Shown here in pieces: positions 8,036 to 17,139 of a stretch of DNA of 64,000 bases (the stretch's first letter is position 1; the number at the start of each line of letters is the position of its first letter). The notes below the pieces were generated by a model. The model searched no databases. It was not told where the DNA came from and saw only the letters and a list, made by a program, of their open reading frames with translations. The position numbers and the translations under genes are program-made. The stretch comes from a bacterium (lineage in GTDB: Bacteria > Planctomycetota > UBA1135 > UBA2386): NCBI GenBank assembly GCA_024743115.1, contig JANSXC010000025.1, positions 1 to 64,000 of the forward strand. The letters run 5' to 3'.

Positions 8036-11000
8036 ATGTTTCGGTTCAGCCTCCTCCTGTTCGGTGCAATCGTCCTGCTCGGACTCGCCTTGACCATCGG
8101 CTACGCGCTGTTCGGTTTCGGTGGGCCCCACAGCACGATCGAACGCGCCCGCGAACTCTACGCGCAGGGCGAATATCTGCAGGTCGTCAAGGAGCTCGAC
8201 CGCAACGAGAGCGGGTACAGCCTGCAGCGCGATCCGCCGAAGCGGCGGGAGCTGTTGCGGCTGCGCTACAAAGCGCACATGGAGCTCGGCAACGACCCCG
8301 CGGCCCGACGGGACCTCGAGCGCCTCCTCGCCCAGATTCGGGAAGCGGCCAGCCAGGAGCCAGCCGAAGAGTTTCTGCTCGACCACGTCCGCCTACTCGC
8401 GCTGACGGGAGACGGCGAACAGGCGCTGCTGCGCGCGCGCGACTTCCTGGGGAAGAACCCGGATCACGGCCGTGCACTCGAACTCGCCGGGGAAGCCGGC
8501 CAGTCGGTGTACCGCGACGAGTTGCGCGCGATCATCGAGACTCTGCAGCTCGATCTCGGTGCGCCAGCACTGCCGGTCGCACGACGCAACCTGCTGGCGT
8601 TCCTCTACCGTCCCGATGCCGACGCCGAGGTTCGCCAGGCGATCGAGGCCTTGCGCGAGAGCTACAGTGCGCAGAGCCGGCTCGTGGCCGCATGGCCGGG
8701 GTTGTTGCGACGCATCGAGCGCCTGCGGGAACGGGTGCAGGAGTCCCTGGGCTATTTCCAGCGCAGCCTCGAGCTCGGCGATCAGCCGGTGGCGGCGTTC
8801 CGCGGCCTCGCACTCTCACTGCAGGAATCGGATCGCATCGACGACCTGCTGTTGCTCTGCGAGATCTACCGCCGACGATATGACCACCTGTACGTCGCCG
8901 AGGCCGGCGCCACGGCGGCCTGGACCCTCGCCCGGTTCGAACAGAACCGCGGCGCGATCGCAACCGCCCAGCGCTGGGTGCCGCCCGGCACGGGAACCGA
9001 TCCCGCGGATGCCGAGCGACTCGGCCCCGCGCTCGCGAAACTGTTCACCGCGCGCATCCTGGCGGCGTGGCGACTGCGCGATCGCAGCGAGTTCGGGCGG
9101 ATCTGGCGCGACATTCGCCCGTTGAACGAACTCGGTCTGATTCACGGCCCGGCCAATCCGCTGCTCAGCGGCTTCAACTCGAAACTGGCTGACCGCATCG
9201 AGAACAGCGAGGAGCCGCTCGAACGGGCTTCGCGCTGGTTGCGACCACCGCCGCAACTCGGGCAAACGGACCTCCTCGCGGTCGTCATGGCTGCGCGACT
9301 CGACAATCTGCAGCAACTCGGCAGTTCGGAGGCGGTGCAGAAGGCCGCGATCGACGACTGGATCAAGGCCCGCCCGACCGCGATCGAGCCTCTGCTCGCG
9401 CGCGCCAGTCTGCAGGTCCGTTCCGGCAAGGTGTCGGGCGCCATGGCGACCGTCCAGGCCGCCCAGAAGCTGGCGCCCGACGACGAGTCGCTGCTCGCGC
9501 TACGCGTCGAGATCGCGGCGAACCTCTACCGCGAAACCGACCAGGACGGACCCGGTCTACTGGCCCAGTGTCAGCGCCGGCAGGAACTCGTGCCCGAGGT
9601 ACCCGACCCCGTGTGCTACCTGCTCTGCGGGGAAGCCGCGCTGCGCGTCGACGTTCCCGAGGTGGCTATCGCGTGCGGTCGCGCCGCGACGGATGCGATG
9701 CCGCACTTTCGCGCCGGCCGGTTGCTCGAGGCCCGCGCCGAGCTCGCTGCGAACAATCCACGCGTCGCGGCCGAGATCCTGAGCAAGGTGCTCACCTCCG
9801 CAGCGCTCGACTCAGAGACGATCGAACTGGCGCTGCAGGTGCACCGCCGCGATCCGTCGAGCGGGAAAACGTCCGGTTGGCCCGACGGCTTGTTACGCGA
9901 CGCGGTTCGGTGCTGCGCGCCGAGCGACGACCTCGCGGCCGACCTGCTCCGAGCGTTACGCCACGATGCCCCGCCAGCATCGCTGCCACTCGCACGCACG
10001 TTGCTCCAGCGTGGCCAGGACGATGCACCGCCCATCGAACTTTGCGTGCTCGGATCCGCGGCCTTCGCCCGGGCCGGTGAAGTCGGCCCCGCGCGCCGGC
10101 TGCTCGCGCGCGCCGGCGACGCCCTTGCCGCTGCGCAGAAAGCCGCGGGCTCCGCCACCGACGGCTCGGAAGGTACCGCCCCCAACTCGTCCGACCCGAA
10201 TGCCACGCAACCGGGCAGCTCTGCGCCGGAGCCGCTCGCAGACGAGCTGCAGGTCGAACTCACCCGAGCGGCTGCCAGCCTGCTCCGGGTGACTGCCGAC
10301 CGCGGCGCGACCGACGCCGACCTCTCGAAGCAGGTCGACGAATGGCGCTGCAAGTTCGGCCTGCGATCCGCGGCCGCCGCAGTCATTTGGCTCGAGCTCG
10401 CCCGCGAGGTCGCCGAGACCCACCCCCAGACGTCCTACGAGCTCGTAACCGGCGCCCTCGCGGCGGCCGATCCGGAGCATCGCACGGGCCAGGGCTACGC
10501 GCTCGCCGGCGATCTGGCACTCCGACTCGGTTACCACGCCCTCGCCGAGAGCCACTGGACCGCGGCTCTCGCGTTCCCCGACGGGCGCACCGCAGCCGAG
10601 CCGCTGGCGCGACTCTGCCTCGCCACGGACCGCACCGAACGCGCGCTGCAGGTCTACCGGCTCGCGACGGATGCGTCCGATCCGGCGCTCGCGCTGCGCT
10701 GCGGCAACCTCGAGGGCGCCAAGCAGCTCATCGAGACCACACTGACGCGCGACGCGGGCGACCTGCTGACCCAGGTGACGATCACGGCGGCCAACCTGCC
10801 GTCCCTGCTCCAGGATCTCACCCCGGAGACGCAGGCCGAACGGGACGCGCTGCTCGAACTGGCCAGCATCCTGCGCGAGCCACAACTCGCGAAGTACGCG
10901 ATGGCCCGAGCCATCGCGTGGGCCGAACAGAAGCCGAGCCCGACCGCCACCCTGATCCTGGCGCGCGCCCATCGCGAGAGCGGCAACTTCGCCCAGGTCA

Positions 11001-12211
11001 GCAAGTTCCACCGCGAGCTCTGGGCTCGCGACTACCGCATCCTGCCGTTCTGGAGCGAAGTCGCCACGGCTTGCGTGGATCCGGCGTACGAACCGGCTGC
11101 CGCAGTCAACAGCGGACTCTCCGCGGCCGCCGTAAAGGGCGAGTTGGCGACCTCGCCCTTCGCCTACGCGATCGGTATTCATCGACTCGCCGACGCCGTG
11201 ACGAGCGCGGGCCACGAGGAACTAGCACTCGGCTATCGGACCTCGGCCTGGCTGCAGTACACGCCCGAGCTACAGCTGCCGCCCGCCTGCCGCCCGACCG
11301 TCGCGAACGCCGAGAGCCTGCTCGCGGCGGGGCGCGACCTGGACGCGTGGTGGCTGCTCGATCGCCTGCGCCCAACGGTGCGCCCGAAGGATCGCGTCAG
11401 GCTGGTGAACCGCATGCTGGCGATCGGTTCCCGCCTCCTCGCCGACGAGAACCCCGACACGACGTCCCAGCGACGCACGGTCTACGGCGCGATCCTCGCA
11501 CTCATCGCCGAGGAGGGCCCGTTCGGTGCCGCCGTTCACGCGGCGCTCGCGCACGCCGACGGCCACCCCGAACTCGCGCCCACTGCCAAACAGCGGTACG
11601 ACCTGCTGACCGGCCACCTCGAGATTGCCGCCAGCGCGCAGGACGACAACACCAGGGTGGCCAGCTCCGTCGACCAGCTCCTGAGCGCACACGGCCATGG
11701 GCCGACGCTCGAAGCACTCGAACGGACGCTCGCCCGCCACCCGCTCGCGATCGAATTGTGGCACCAGCGTAGCCGCGTACTTCGCGGCATGCGCCGAGGC
11801 ACGGATGGCATCGCCGACTTCCGGGCCGCGCTGGCCCACATCGACGCCCCCGCAAAGGTGGTCGAACTCACAGCCGGCGCCGCACTCGAATACCTGCTCA
11901 CGCCGGCTGACATCGAGGCGTTCCGCCGGGTCGGCAAAGAGCTGCGGGAGTCGAGCCGCGGTCAGTTCGTGAACGGACTCATCGAGCTACGGCGCGGCCA
12001 GGCGGACGCCGCCGTCCCGCTCCTCGAATCCACCCGTGACTCTGCCGGCCCCGAAGGCCTGGTCGCACTGGCGCAAGCACTGCTGCAAAGCAACCTCGAG
12101 GACGCGGAGGAGCGGGCGCGCGAAGTGCTCGACGCGCTCACCACCGATCATGCCAGCAGTTCGGCCGCGCGGTATGCCGGCAGCTTCTCGCGCCAGCTCG
12201 CGCCGCGCTGA
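8036..12211 (+). CDS. Giant membrane-anchored TPR protein
   Basis: The protein has 1391 residues with one N-terminal transmembrane anchor (about residues 5-27, LLLFGAIVLLGLALTIGYALF), so most of it should lie outside the cytoplasmic membrane. The remainder is alpha-helical with repeated tetratricopeptide-like pairs, e.g. ARELYAQGEYLQVVKELDR near the N-terminus and ALRCGNLEGAKQLIE in the middle. A low-complexity Ser/Thr/Gly/Ala stretch lies near residues 700-730. It is 38 bp from the upstream sigma-54 regulator and probably co-transcribed. The 3' end overlaps the convergent deacetylase gene by 64 bp. No catalytic motif is recognised. A scaffold role in polymer synthesis or export, as proposed for TPR proteins (PrsT) of exosortase loci, is an inference from position only. 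Confidence 0.8.
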   Translation: MFRFSLLLFGAIVLLGLALTIGYALFGFGGPHSTIERARELYAQGEYLQVVKELDRNESGYSLQRDPPKRRELLRLRYKAHMELGNDPAARRDLERLLAQIREAASQEPAEEFLLDHVRLLALTGDGEQALLRARDFLGKNPDHGRALELAGEAGQSVYRDELRAIIETLQLDLGAPALPVARRNLLAFLYRPDADAEVRQAIEALRESYSAQSRLVAAWPGLLRRIERLRERVQESLGYFQRSLELGDQPVAAFRGLALSLQESDRIDDLLLLCEIYRRRYDHLYVAEAGATAAWTLARFEQNRGAIATAQRWVPPGTGTDPADAERLGPALAKLFTARILAAWRLRDRSEFGRIWRDIRPLNELGLIHGPANPLLSGFNSKLADRIENSEEPLERASRWLRPPPQLGQTDLLAVVMAARLDNLQQLGSSEAVQKAAIDDWIKARPTAIEPLLARASLQVRSGKVSGAMATVQAAQKLAPDDESLLALRVEIAANLYRETDQDGPGLLAQCQRRQELVPEVPDPVCYLLCGEAALRVDVPEVAIACGRAATDAMPHFRAGRLLEARAELAANNPRVAAEILSKVLTSAALDSETIELALQVHRRDPSSGKTSGWPDGLLRDAVRCCAPSDDLAADLLRALRHDAPPASLPLARTLLQRGQDDAPPIELCVLGSAAFARAGEVGPARRLLARAGDALAAAQKAAGSATDGSEGTAPNSSDPNATQPGSSAPEPLADELQVELTRAAASLLRVTADRGATDADLSKQVDEWRCKFGLRSAAAAVIWLELAREVAETHPQTSYELVTGALAAADPEHRTGQGYALAGDLALRLGYHALAESHWTAALAFPDGRTAAEPLARLCLATDRTERALQVYRLATDASDPALALRCGNLEGAKQLIETTLTRDAGDLLTQVTITAANLPSLLQDLTPETQAERDALLELASILREPQLAKYAMARAIAWAEQKPSPTATLILARAHRESGNFAQVSKFHRELWARDYRILPFWSEVATACVDPAYEPAAAVNSGLSAAAVKGELATSPFAYAIGIHRLADAVTSAGHEELALGYRTSAWLQYTPELQLPPACRPTVANAESLLAAGRDLDAWWLLDRLRPTVRPKDRVRLVNRMLAIGSRLLADENPDTTSQRRTVYGAILALIAEEGPFGAAVHAALAHADGHPELAPTAKQRYDLLTGHLEIAASAQDDNTRVASSVDQLLSAHGHGPTLEALERTLARHPLAIELWHQRSRVLRGMRRGTDGIADFRAALAHIDAPAKVVELTAGAALEYLLTPADIEAFRRVGKELRESSRGQFVNGLIELRRGQADAAVPLLESTRDSAGPEGLVALAQALLQSNLEDAEERAREVLDALTTDHASSSAARYAGSFSRQLAPR

Positions 12212-13038
12212 TCGATCGCCGCCGACATCGTCGTGAACTGGAACTGCGCGAGCAGCGTGTCGAGCTTCGACAGCGTCTTGCGCAGGTTGACGTAGTGCCG
12301 AAAGCCGCGCAGCCCGCCGAGTGCCTGGCGCGGCTGGTCCGGGTCGACCTCCCACGGGTGCAGGTAGAGGCAACCCGGAACCCCGAGCCGCGTCTTCTGC
12401 CGCAGACCGGCCCGCAGCATCGCGAGCGGGAACAGCCGCAGGTAGCCACCGCCACCGACGGGCAGATGGCGCCCGAGCACGTCCCACGTCAGCGGTGGAA
12501 ACTCGAGCAGTTCGGCGCCCTCCGAACCGGCAATTCGATACGGCGTCGTCGGCGCGCCGGGAACGCCGTAGTCGGGATGCCGCACCGGCTGAATGGAGCT
12601 GTCGAGCGTGATTCCCGCGCGCAGCAGTTCGTCGACGGCCCACGGGGTCTTCTCGCCGATCGACCAGGTGCAGGCCCGAAAGGTCCGCGGCCGCTGACCG
12701 GTGAGTTCTTCGAGGATCCGCGCCGTGCGCTCGAGATCTTCGCGGAACCCTTCCTGACCGAGATCCGGCAGCACGCGGTGGTCGTAGCCGTGCGTGCCGA
12801 TCTCGTGCCCGGCTGCCGTCACGTCACGAACGAGATCGGGCAACCGTTCCGCGATCCAGCCGAGGAAATAGAACGTCGCCTTGGCGCCGCGCCGGTCGAA
12901 CAGCTCGAGGAGGCGGCGGGTCGAATCACCGCAGCGCAGTTCGAACTCGTCCCAGCCGGCACGGTCGATCACGTGAGCCATGTTGAGGACCTGGAACCAG
13001 TCCTCGACATCGACCGAGAGCCCGTGCTGGATCGTCAT
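12148..13038 (-). CDS. Exosortase-system polysaccharide deacetylase (DUF3473 type)
   Basis: The protein has 296 residues and no signal peptide. An N-terminal NodB/CE4 fold has the metal-site motif SVDVEDW (Asp10, Asp13) and the HGYDH metal ligands (His83, His87), with ATFYFLG between them. Later come the RTFRACTWSIG and PVRHPDYGVPG segments and a C-terminal DUF3473-like part with YLHPWEVD. This pattern matches the deacetylases that accompany exosortase/EPS clusters. It probably removes N-acetyl groups from an exopolysaccharide precursor. It is the last gene of the operon, and its ATG overlaps the exosortase stop (ATGA). The 3' end overlaps the convergent TPR gene. Confidence 0.9.
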   Translation of the reverse strand: MTIQHGLSVDVEDWFQVLNMAHVIDRAGWDEFELRCGDSTRRLLELFDRRGAKATFYFLGWIAERLPDLVRDVTAAGHEIGTHGYDHRVLPDLGQEGFREDLERTARILEELTGQRPRTFRACTWSIGEKTPWAVDELLRAGITLDSSIQPVRHPDYGVPGAPTTPYRIAGSEGAELLEFPPLTWDVLGRHLPVGGGGYLRLFPLAMLRAGLRQKTRLGVPGCLYLHPWEVDPDQPRQALGGLRGFRHYVNLRKTLSKLDTLLAQFQFTTMSAAIDQRGASWREKLPAYRAAELLA

Positions 13039-14720
13039 TGGAGCAGTCCTCGGGCCGCGGGCAGCACACCCTCGAGAAAGCGTTCACACCGCGTCGCCGC
13101 GACCTCGAGCGACTCCCCAGGTGTGACCGGAGTCTCGACACGGAACAGGAAACCCGACTGCGACTGGCGCAGCAGCGCACCCGGCAGATGGTGCCAGAAG
13201 AAGTCGTTGTAGTCACCCGACGCCCAGTCGCCCGTGCCGAAGACGCTGAGGGTCAGGTATTGCCAGTTGTCGACGTTGCTGCGCGCAACGATCCGGCTCA
13301 GCATGACACCCTCGCCGAGCCACGACGCCGGCACCAGATCGTCGACCTCGATCGCCATGTTGCTGCCTTCGATGCAGATTCGCGGCGGGTGCACGCTCTT
13401 CCAGTTGGTGTCGTGGAACAACGCGACAACGTGAACGCGACTGCCGACCGCATCGCGATACTCGCGCCACACGAAGTCATCGGTGCCGAGCAGCTCGACG
13501 TAGCGCGGCAACGCATTCTGAAACCGCTGTTCCGCGACGGTGGATCGCGGCACGTGGTTGTAGCCCGCCACCGTCGTCGGCAGCTGCGCCGCACGGTCGC
13601 CCCCGCTCACGGCAGGTCGATAGAACGACAGCCACAGGACCGGGACCGTCAGCAGCCACAGGGCAACCACGACCGTAACGCCCGCCGCGGTGCGCTCCGC
13701 CGTGGCGACCGGTACTTCGGGAGCGGACGCCGATGAGGCGGCCGGCCCGCGGGCGAAGCGCGAGACCAAACGATCGAGCAGGAGAAGTGCGCCGACCGCC
13801 GCGACCCACTCGAGGACGTTCGCGAGCGTGTGCCCGGTGCCCTCCGCGAAGTCCACGCCAAACCAGCTCGCCATGAGGCAGAGCAGGCCGATGCGGACGA
13901 CGTTCGCGAGCACGGCGAACGGCACGGTCGCGAGCAGCAACACACCGCGCCGCAGCCACTGGCGTCCGCCGAGGAAGAACGCGACGCAGTAGCCGAGCGT
14001 GACCATCGCGAGCAGAGACCGCAGTCCACCGCAGGCTTCGGCAACGTAGAGCGTGCGTTCCTGACCCGCGACGAGGAGGTCGGAACCGTTCCGCGTCACA
14101 CCGGCCCCGAGCAGGTTGGCGAGACCTGCGCCCCCCGTGACCGCGAACTCCTTGAGCACGAATCCGATCCGACCCTCGACGTACATCGGCATCGGGATCG
14201 CAAACATCACCAACAGCAGCAGCGGCACCCGCCCGCGCATCGCGTCGGGTCCCGCGATGAGCCAGAACGTGGCGGGCAACACGATCACGAGACTGGTCGC
14301 GGACAACGAATCGATCGTCAGCAACGCCCCCGCCACATGGACGAGCAACCCCGGCACGAGCAGCCAGAGCGCGCGGCGGTCCACCTGCACGCGGCGTCCG
14401 CAGGTGAAGAGCCACAGCGCCGCCGGTAGCAGCGTGCCGAGGACGAGGTAGACCTGAAGCTGCAGCGAGAGCGCCAGGACCACGCCGAGGCCGATCGCCG
14501 CCGCCGCGGGTGCAAGACACCACGATGCCGCCACACGCCGGCGTTCGGCGGTATCCGTACCGGTTTGCCAGAGCAGACCGAGCCCCACCAGCGGCAACAG
14601 CCAGCCGTGCTGGTAGTAGCCGGTTGCCGAATCCCAACGCTCGATGATCCAGAGACCTGTCGCGAGATACGCGAGCCAGAGCGGCAGCAGTACGCCGAAG
14701 CACGCCGTGAAGAACTTCAC
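13035..14720 (-). CDS. Exosortase fused to EpsI-type C-terminal domain
   Basis: The protein has 561 residues. The GTG at 14720 is chosen because it overlaps the preceding stop (GTGA) and has a strong AGGAGG ribosome binding site a few bases upstream. Residues 1-320 form a multi-pass membrane exosortase with the conserved Cys230 (ACGGLRS), Arg276 (NVVRIG) and His297 (GHTLANVLEW). The segment FAIPMPMYVEGRIGF is also typical. A linker then leads to another transmembrane helix (~345-367) and an EpsI/DUF3485-like periplasmic domain with VHPPRICIEGSNM. Exosortases cleave C-terminal sorting signals such as PEP-CTERM from exported proteins, and EpsI domains are linked to EPS. The fusion is known in several exosortase subtypes; which subtype this is cannot be fixed by eye. 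No substrate with a sorting tail was seen in the window. Confidence 0.92.
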   Translation of the reverse strand: MKFFTACFGVLLPLWLAYLATGLWIIERWDSATGYYQHGWLLPLVGLGLLWQTGTDTAERRRVAASWCLAPAAAAIGLGVVLALSLQLQVYLVLGTLLPAALWLFTCGRRVQVDRRALWLLVPGLLVHVAGALLTIDSLSATSLVIVLPATFWLIAGPDAMRGRVPLLLLVMFAIPMPMYVEGRIGFVLKEFAVTGGAGLANLLGAGVTRNGSDLLVAGQERTLYVAEACGGLRSLLAMVTLGYCVAFFLGGRQWLRRGVLLLATVPFAVLANVVRIGLLCLMASWFGVDFAEGTGHTLANVLEWVAAVGALLLLDRLVSRFARGPAASSASAPEVPVATAERTAAGVTVVVALWLLTVPVLWLSFYRPAVSGGDRAAQLPTTVAGYNHVPRSTVAEQRFQNALPRYVELLGTDDFVWREYRDAVGSRVHVVALFHDTNWKSVHPPRICIEGSNMAIEVDDLVPASWLGEGVMLSRIVARSNVDNWQYLTLSVFGTGDWASGDYNDFFWHHLPGALLRQSQSGFLFRVETPVTPGESLEVAATRCERFLEGVLPAARGLLQ

Positions 14721-15952
14721 CGCGCAACCTCCTGCCCGGCGCGGGACAGGTGCTCGTAGACCGCCAGCACGCGCTCCGCGTTCCCGGCCCAGGTCCAGCG
14801 CTCGCGTTCGAGACTCTCGCGGCCGCGGGCGCCGACCTGGGCCGCGAACGCGCGATCCTGCACCAGCCGCAACAGCCCCGCCGTCAGCGACTCCGCCGAA
14901 CCCGGCGTGAACAACAAACCGTTCTCGCCGTCGACGATCGTCTCGCGCAGGTTCGGTTGGTCCGGCGCGAGCGTCGGCACCCCGGCAGCGAGCGAATCGA
15001 ACAGCTTGAGCGGTGACGCGTAGTCGTTGATCGCCGGGATCAGGGCACCGTCGCACGCGAGCACGTGGGCCGGCAGGAGCTCCGGCGTGACTTCGCCGAG
15101 GGCGCGAACACGTTCGCTGAGTCCGAGCTCGCGCGCCCGCTCCAGCAGCGGCTCGAGCGCCGGCCCGCGGCCCATCATCACGAGCGCCAGCTGGGCCAGC
15201 TCGGGGCGAGTCATCGCATCGAGCACGAGGTCGAGTCGATGCCAAGGACGCATGTAACCGACGAACCCCATCGCGAACGCATCGGGTGACAATCCCCAGC
15301 GTTCTCGGACCGCCGGCGCAGCCGCACGCGCAACCTCGCCGTAGCGCGCGGGCACCGCGCCGTTGGCGATCACATGGGTCCGCTCCCGGCGCGCGCCGGC
15401 CTCGATGAGCAGATCGCCGAGCACGCGCGTCACCGCGAGCACCGCATCCGCCTCGCCGAGCACCTGGCGCTCGGTACGCGTCGCAAGGCGCGGGAAGCAC
15501 AGCTTCCCGAGCCGCGCCATCTCCGTGACCATCGGTGAGTTGACCTCGAGCAGCAGCGGTACCCCGAGTTCACGCGCGACATCGAGACCGGCGCGGCAAT
15601 GCAGCGCGTGCCGTTCGTAGACGAAGTCGGGCCGAAACTCGCGGGCCGCCGCGCGCAGCATCGAGCGCCCCTTGCGATTGTAGCCGATCTCGAGCACCTC
15701 GACCGCCGTTCGTGGCAACGACAGGCGTTGCCAGAACGAACCGCGGGACTTGCCCGCATCGCCGGCCCCGTTGCCTTCTGCCCCGTTGGCCTGGCCCTGC
15801 CGCCCGTTGCCGTTGGCCTTCGGTACGAGGGCACACTCGAGCACCTCGTGACCCGCTGCGCGCAGCGCCGTGATCAGCTCACGGACGTGCACCGCCTGAC
15901 CATCCTCCGCGCGGATGCGATGGTGATAGAGGATCCGACGCGGGCCCGTCAT
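14717..15952 (-). CDS. Glycosyltransferase family 4 protein (first of two)
   Basis: The protein has 411 residues and starts at the ATG at 15952 overlapping the upstream stop (ATGA). A GT-B fold is indicated by the N-terminal ILYHHRIRAEDGQAVHVRELI and the C-terminal donor-site segment INDYASPLKLFDSLAAGVPTL (with RETIVDGENGLLF after it). The usual E-x7-E spacing is altered, with the second acid present as Asp. A Gly/Asn-rich insert (about residues 46-68, e.g. ANGNGRQGQANG) in the acceptor half is unusual and probably forms a flexible loop. It should transfer a nucleotide-activated sugar during repeat-unit assembly on the cytoplasmic face. The sugar specificity cannot be deduced. Confidence 0.85.
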   Translation of the reverse strand: MTGPRRILYHHRIRAEDGQAVHVRELITALRAAGHEVLECALVPKANGNGRQGQANGAEGNGAGDAGKSRGSFWQRLSLPRTAVEVLEIGYNRKGRSMLRAAAREFRPDFVYERHALHCRAGLDVARELGVPLLLEVNSPMVTEMARLGKLCFPRLATRTERQVLGEADAVLAVTRVLGDLLIEAGARRERTHVIANGAVPARYGEVARAAAPAVRERWGLSPDAFAMGFVGYMRPWHRLDLVLDAMTRPELAQLALVMMGRGPALEPLLERARELGLSERVRALGEVTPELLPAHVLACDGALIPAINDYASPLKLFDSLAAGVPTLAPDQPNLRETIVDGENGLLFTPGSAESLTAGLLRLVQDRAFAAQVGARGRESLERERWTWAGNAERVLAVYEHLSRAGQEVAR

Positions 15953-17139
15953 GCGACTGCTCCCAGTGCCTCGCGGAACGTCGTGACGAGTTGCGACACC
16001 GGCTCGTCCCACCCGTAGCGCGTGGCGAACTCTCGGACCCCCGTCCGGTCCGTCGGCTGCTCGAGCACGGCACCCAACGCTGCGGTCAACGCGGTTTGAT
16101 CGCCGCGTGGCACGAGCGCGCCGCGCGGACCAACCCCGCCCAGCGCCATGTCTTCGCCGCAATCAAGGATCTCCGGAATGCCGCCGACCGCGGTCGCCAC
16201 CACGCGCAACCCGGATGCCAATGCCTCGGTGACGACGTTGGGCCAGCCCTCCCGTTCACTCGGCAACACGAATACGTCGCACGCGCGATAACACGTCGCG
16301 ACGACCGCCGGTGACCGGGCCCCCAGAAACGTGACGCGGTCACCACCGGCAGCGGCAATCGCGGCCCGCTCGGGGCCGTCGCCGACCAGCACGAGGCGGA
16401 CATCCTGGGGCAGACTCGCGAGCGCACGCGCCGCGAGTTCGAAGCCCTTGCCAGCGACGAGCCGCCCGACGCCGAGCAACAATCGGCCCTGCAAGGGCAG
16501 TCCGAGTTCACGCCGCGCGGCCGCGACGTCGCCCGGCGCGAAGCGTTCGAGGTCCACGCCGTTCCGCACCTGCGTCACCCGCCCGGTCGCCAGACCCGCA
16601 ACCTCGGCGAAGCGTTCCGCGAGTGCGCGACTGACGGCGAACAGGCCGCGCGCATGCGGCGCGAGCGCACGGATCCGCTCGCGCACGAACGGGTCCTGGG
16701 CGATCACGTTGATGTCGGTGCCGCGCGCCGTGACCGTGAACGGCACCCCGAGCTCGCGCGCGAGCTGCGCCGCGGCGATGCCATCGGGCCAGACATAGTG
16801 AGCATCGATTACGATCGGACCGGCCGCTTGCAGCCGGCGCAAGACCTGGCGCGCACCGTCCGCCATCGCGTCGGCCTGCCGCCGCAGCGACAATCCGGGC
16901 CAGTGGCGGTACCGCGGGTGGTGCACTTCGTCGCCCTCGAACACTTCGTGCTCGGGCACCGCGCGCCATTGCCGATAGATGCCGCGACGCAGCGGCCAGA
17001 CGACGTCCGGCACGGGCGCGACGATCTGCCACGGCAAACCCGACGCCGCCGCGACGCGCCGCATCCGCTCGCGCACGAACAGACCATGGGTCGGCATCAC
17101 CGACGATGGAAACAGATTGGTGAACGTGACGATCGTCAT
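15949..17139 (-). CDS. Glycosyltransferase family 4 protein (second of two, TuaC-like)
   Basis: The protein has 396 residues. The ATG at 17139 shares a base with the asparagine-synthase stop (TGATG). The N-terminus FTNLFPSSVMPTHGLFVRERM is the pattern of TuaC-type family 4 transferases. The donor-binding half is canonical: LLGVGRLVAGKGFE, LVLVGDGPER and PSEREGWPNVVTEALASG with both Glu residues of the E-x7-E motif. It is likely cytoplasmic and builds the polysaccharide repeat unit with its neighbour. No initiating phosphoglycosyl transferase occurs in the operon, so the first sugar must be added by an enzyme encoded elsewhere. Confidence 0.9.
   Translation of the reverse strand: MTIVTFTNLFPSSVMPTHGLFVRERMRRVAAASGLPWQIVAPVPDVVWPLRRGIYRQWRAVPEHEVFEGDEVHHPRYRHWPGLSLRRQADAMADGARQVLRRLQAAGPIVIDAHYVWPDGIAAAQLARELGVPFTVTARGTDINVIAQDPFVRERIRALAPHARGLFAVSRALAERFAEVAGLATGRVTQVRNGVDLERFAPGDVAAARRELGLPLQGRLLLGVGRLVAGKGFELAARALASLPQDVRLVLVGDGPERAAIAAAGGDRVTFLGARSPAVVATCYRACDVFVLPSEREGWPNVVTEALASGLRVVATAVGGIPEILDCGEDMALGGVGPRGALVPRGDQTALTAALGAVLEQPTDRTGVREFATRYGWDEPVSQLVTTFREALGAVA

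Noticed and set aside
13035-15500. Extension of the exosortase frame upstream to 15500
   Set aside because: The extension overlaps a GT4 gene on the same strand in another frame and lacks a signal. GTG 14720 has a strong Shine-Dalgarno.
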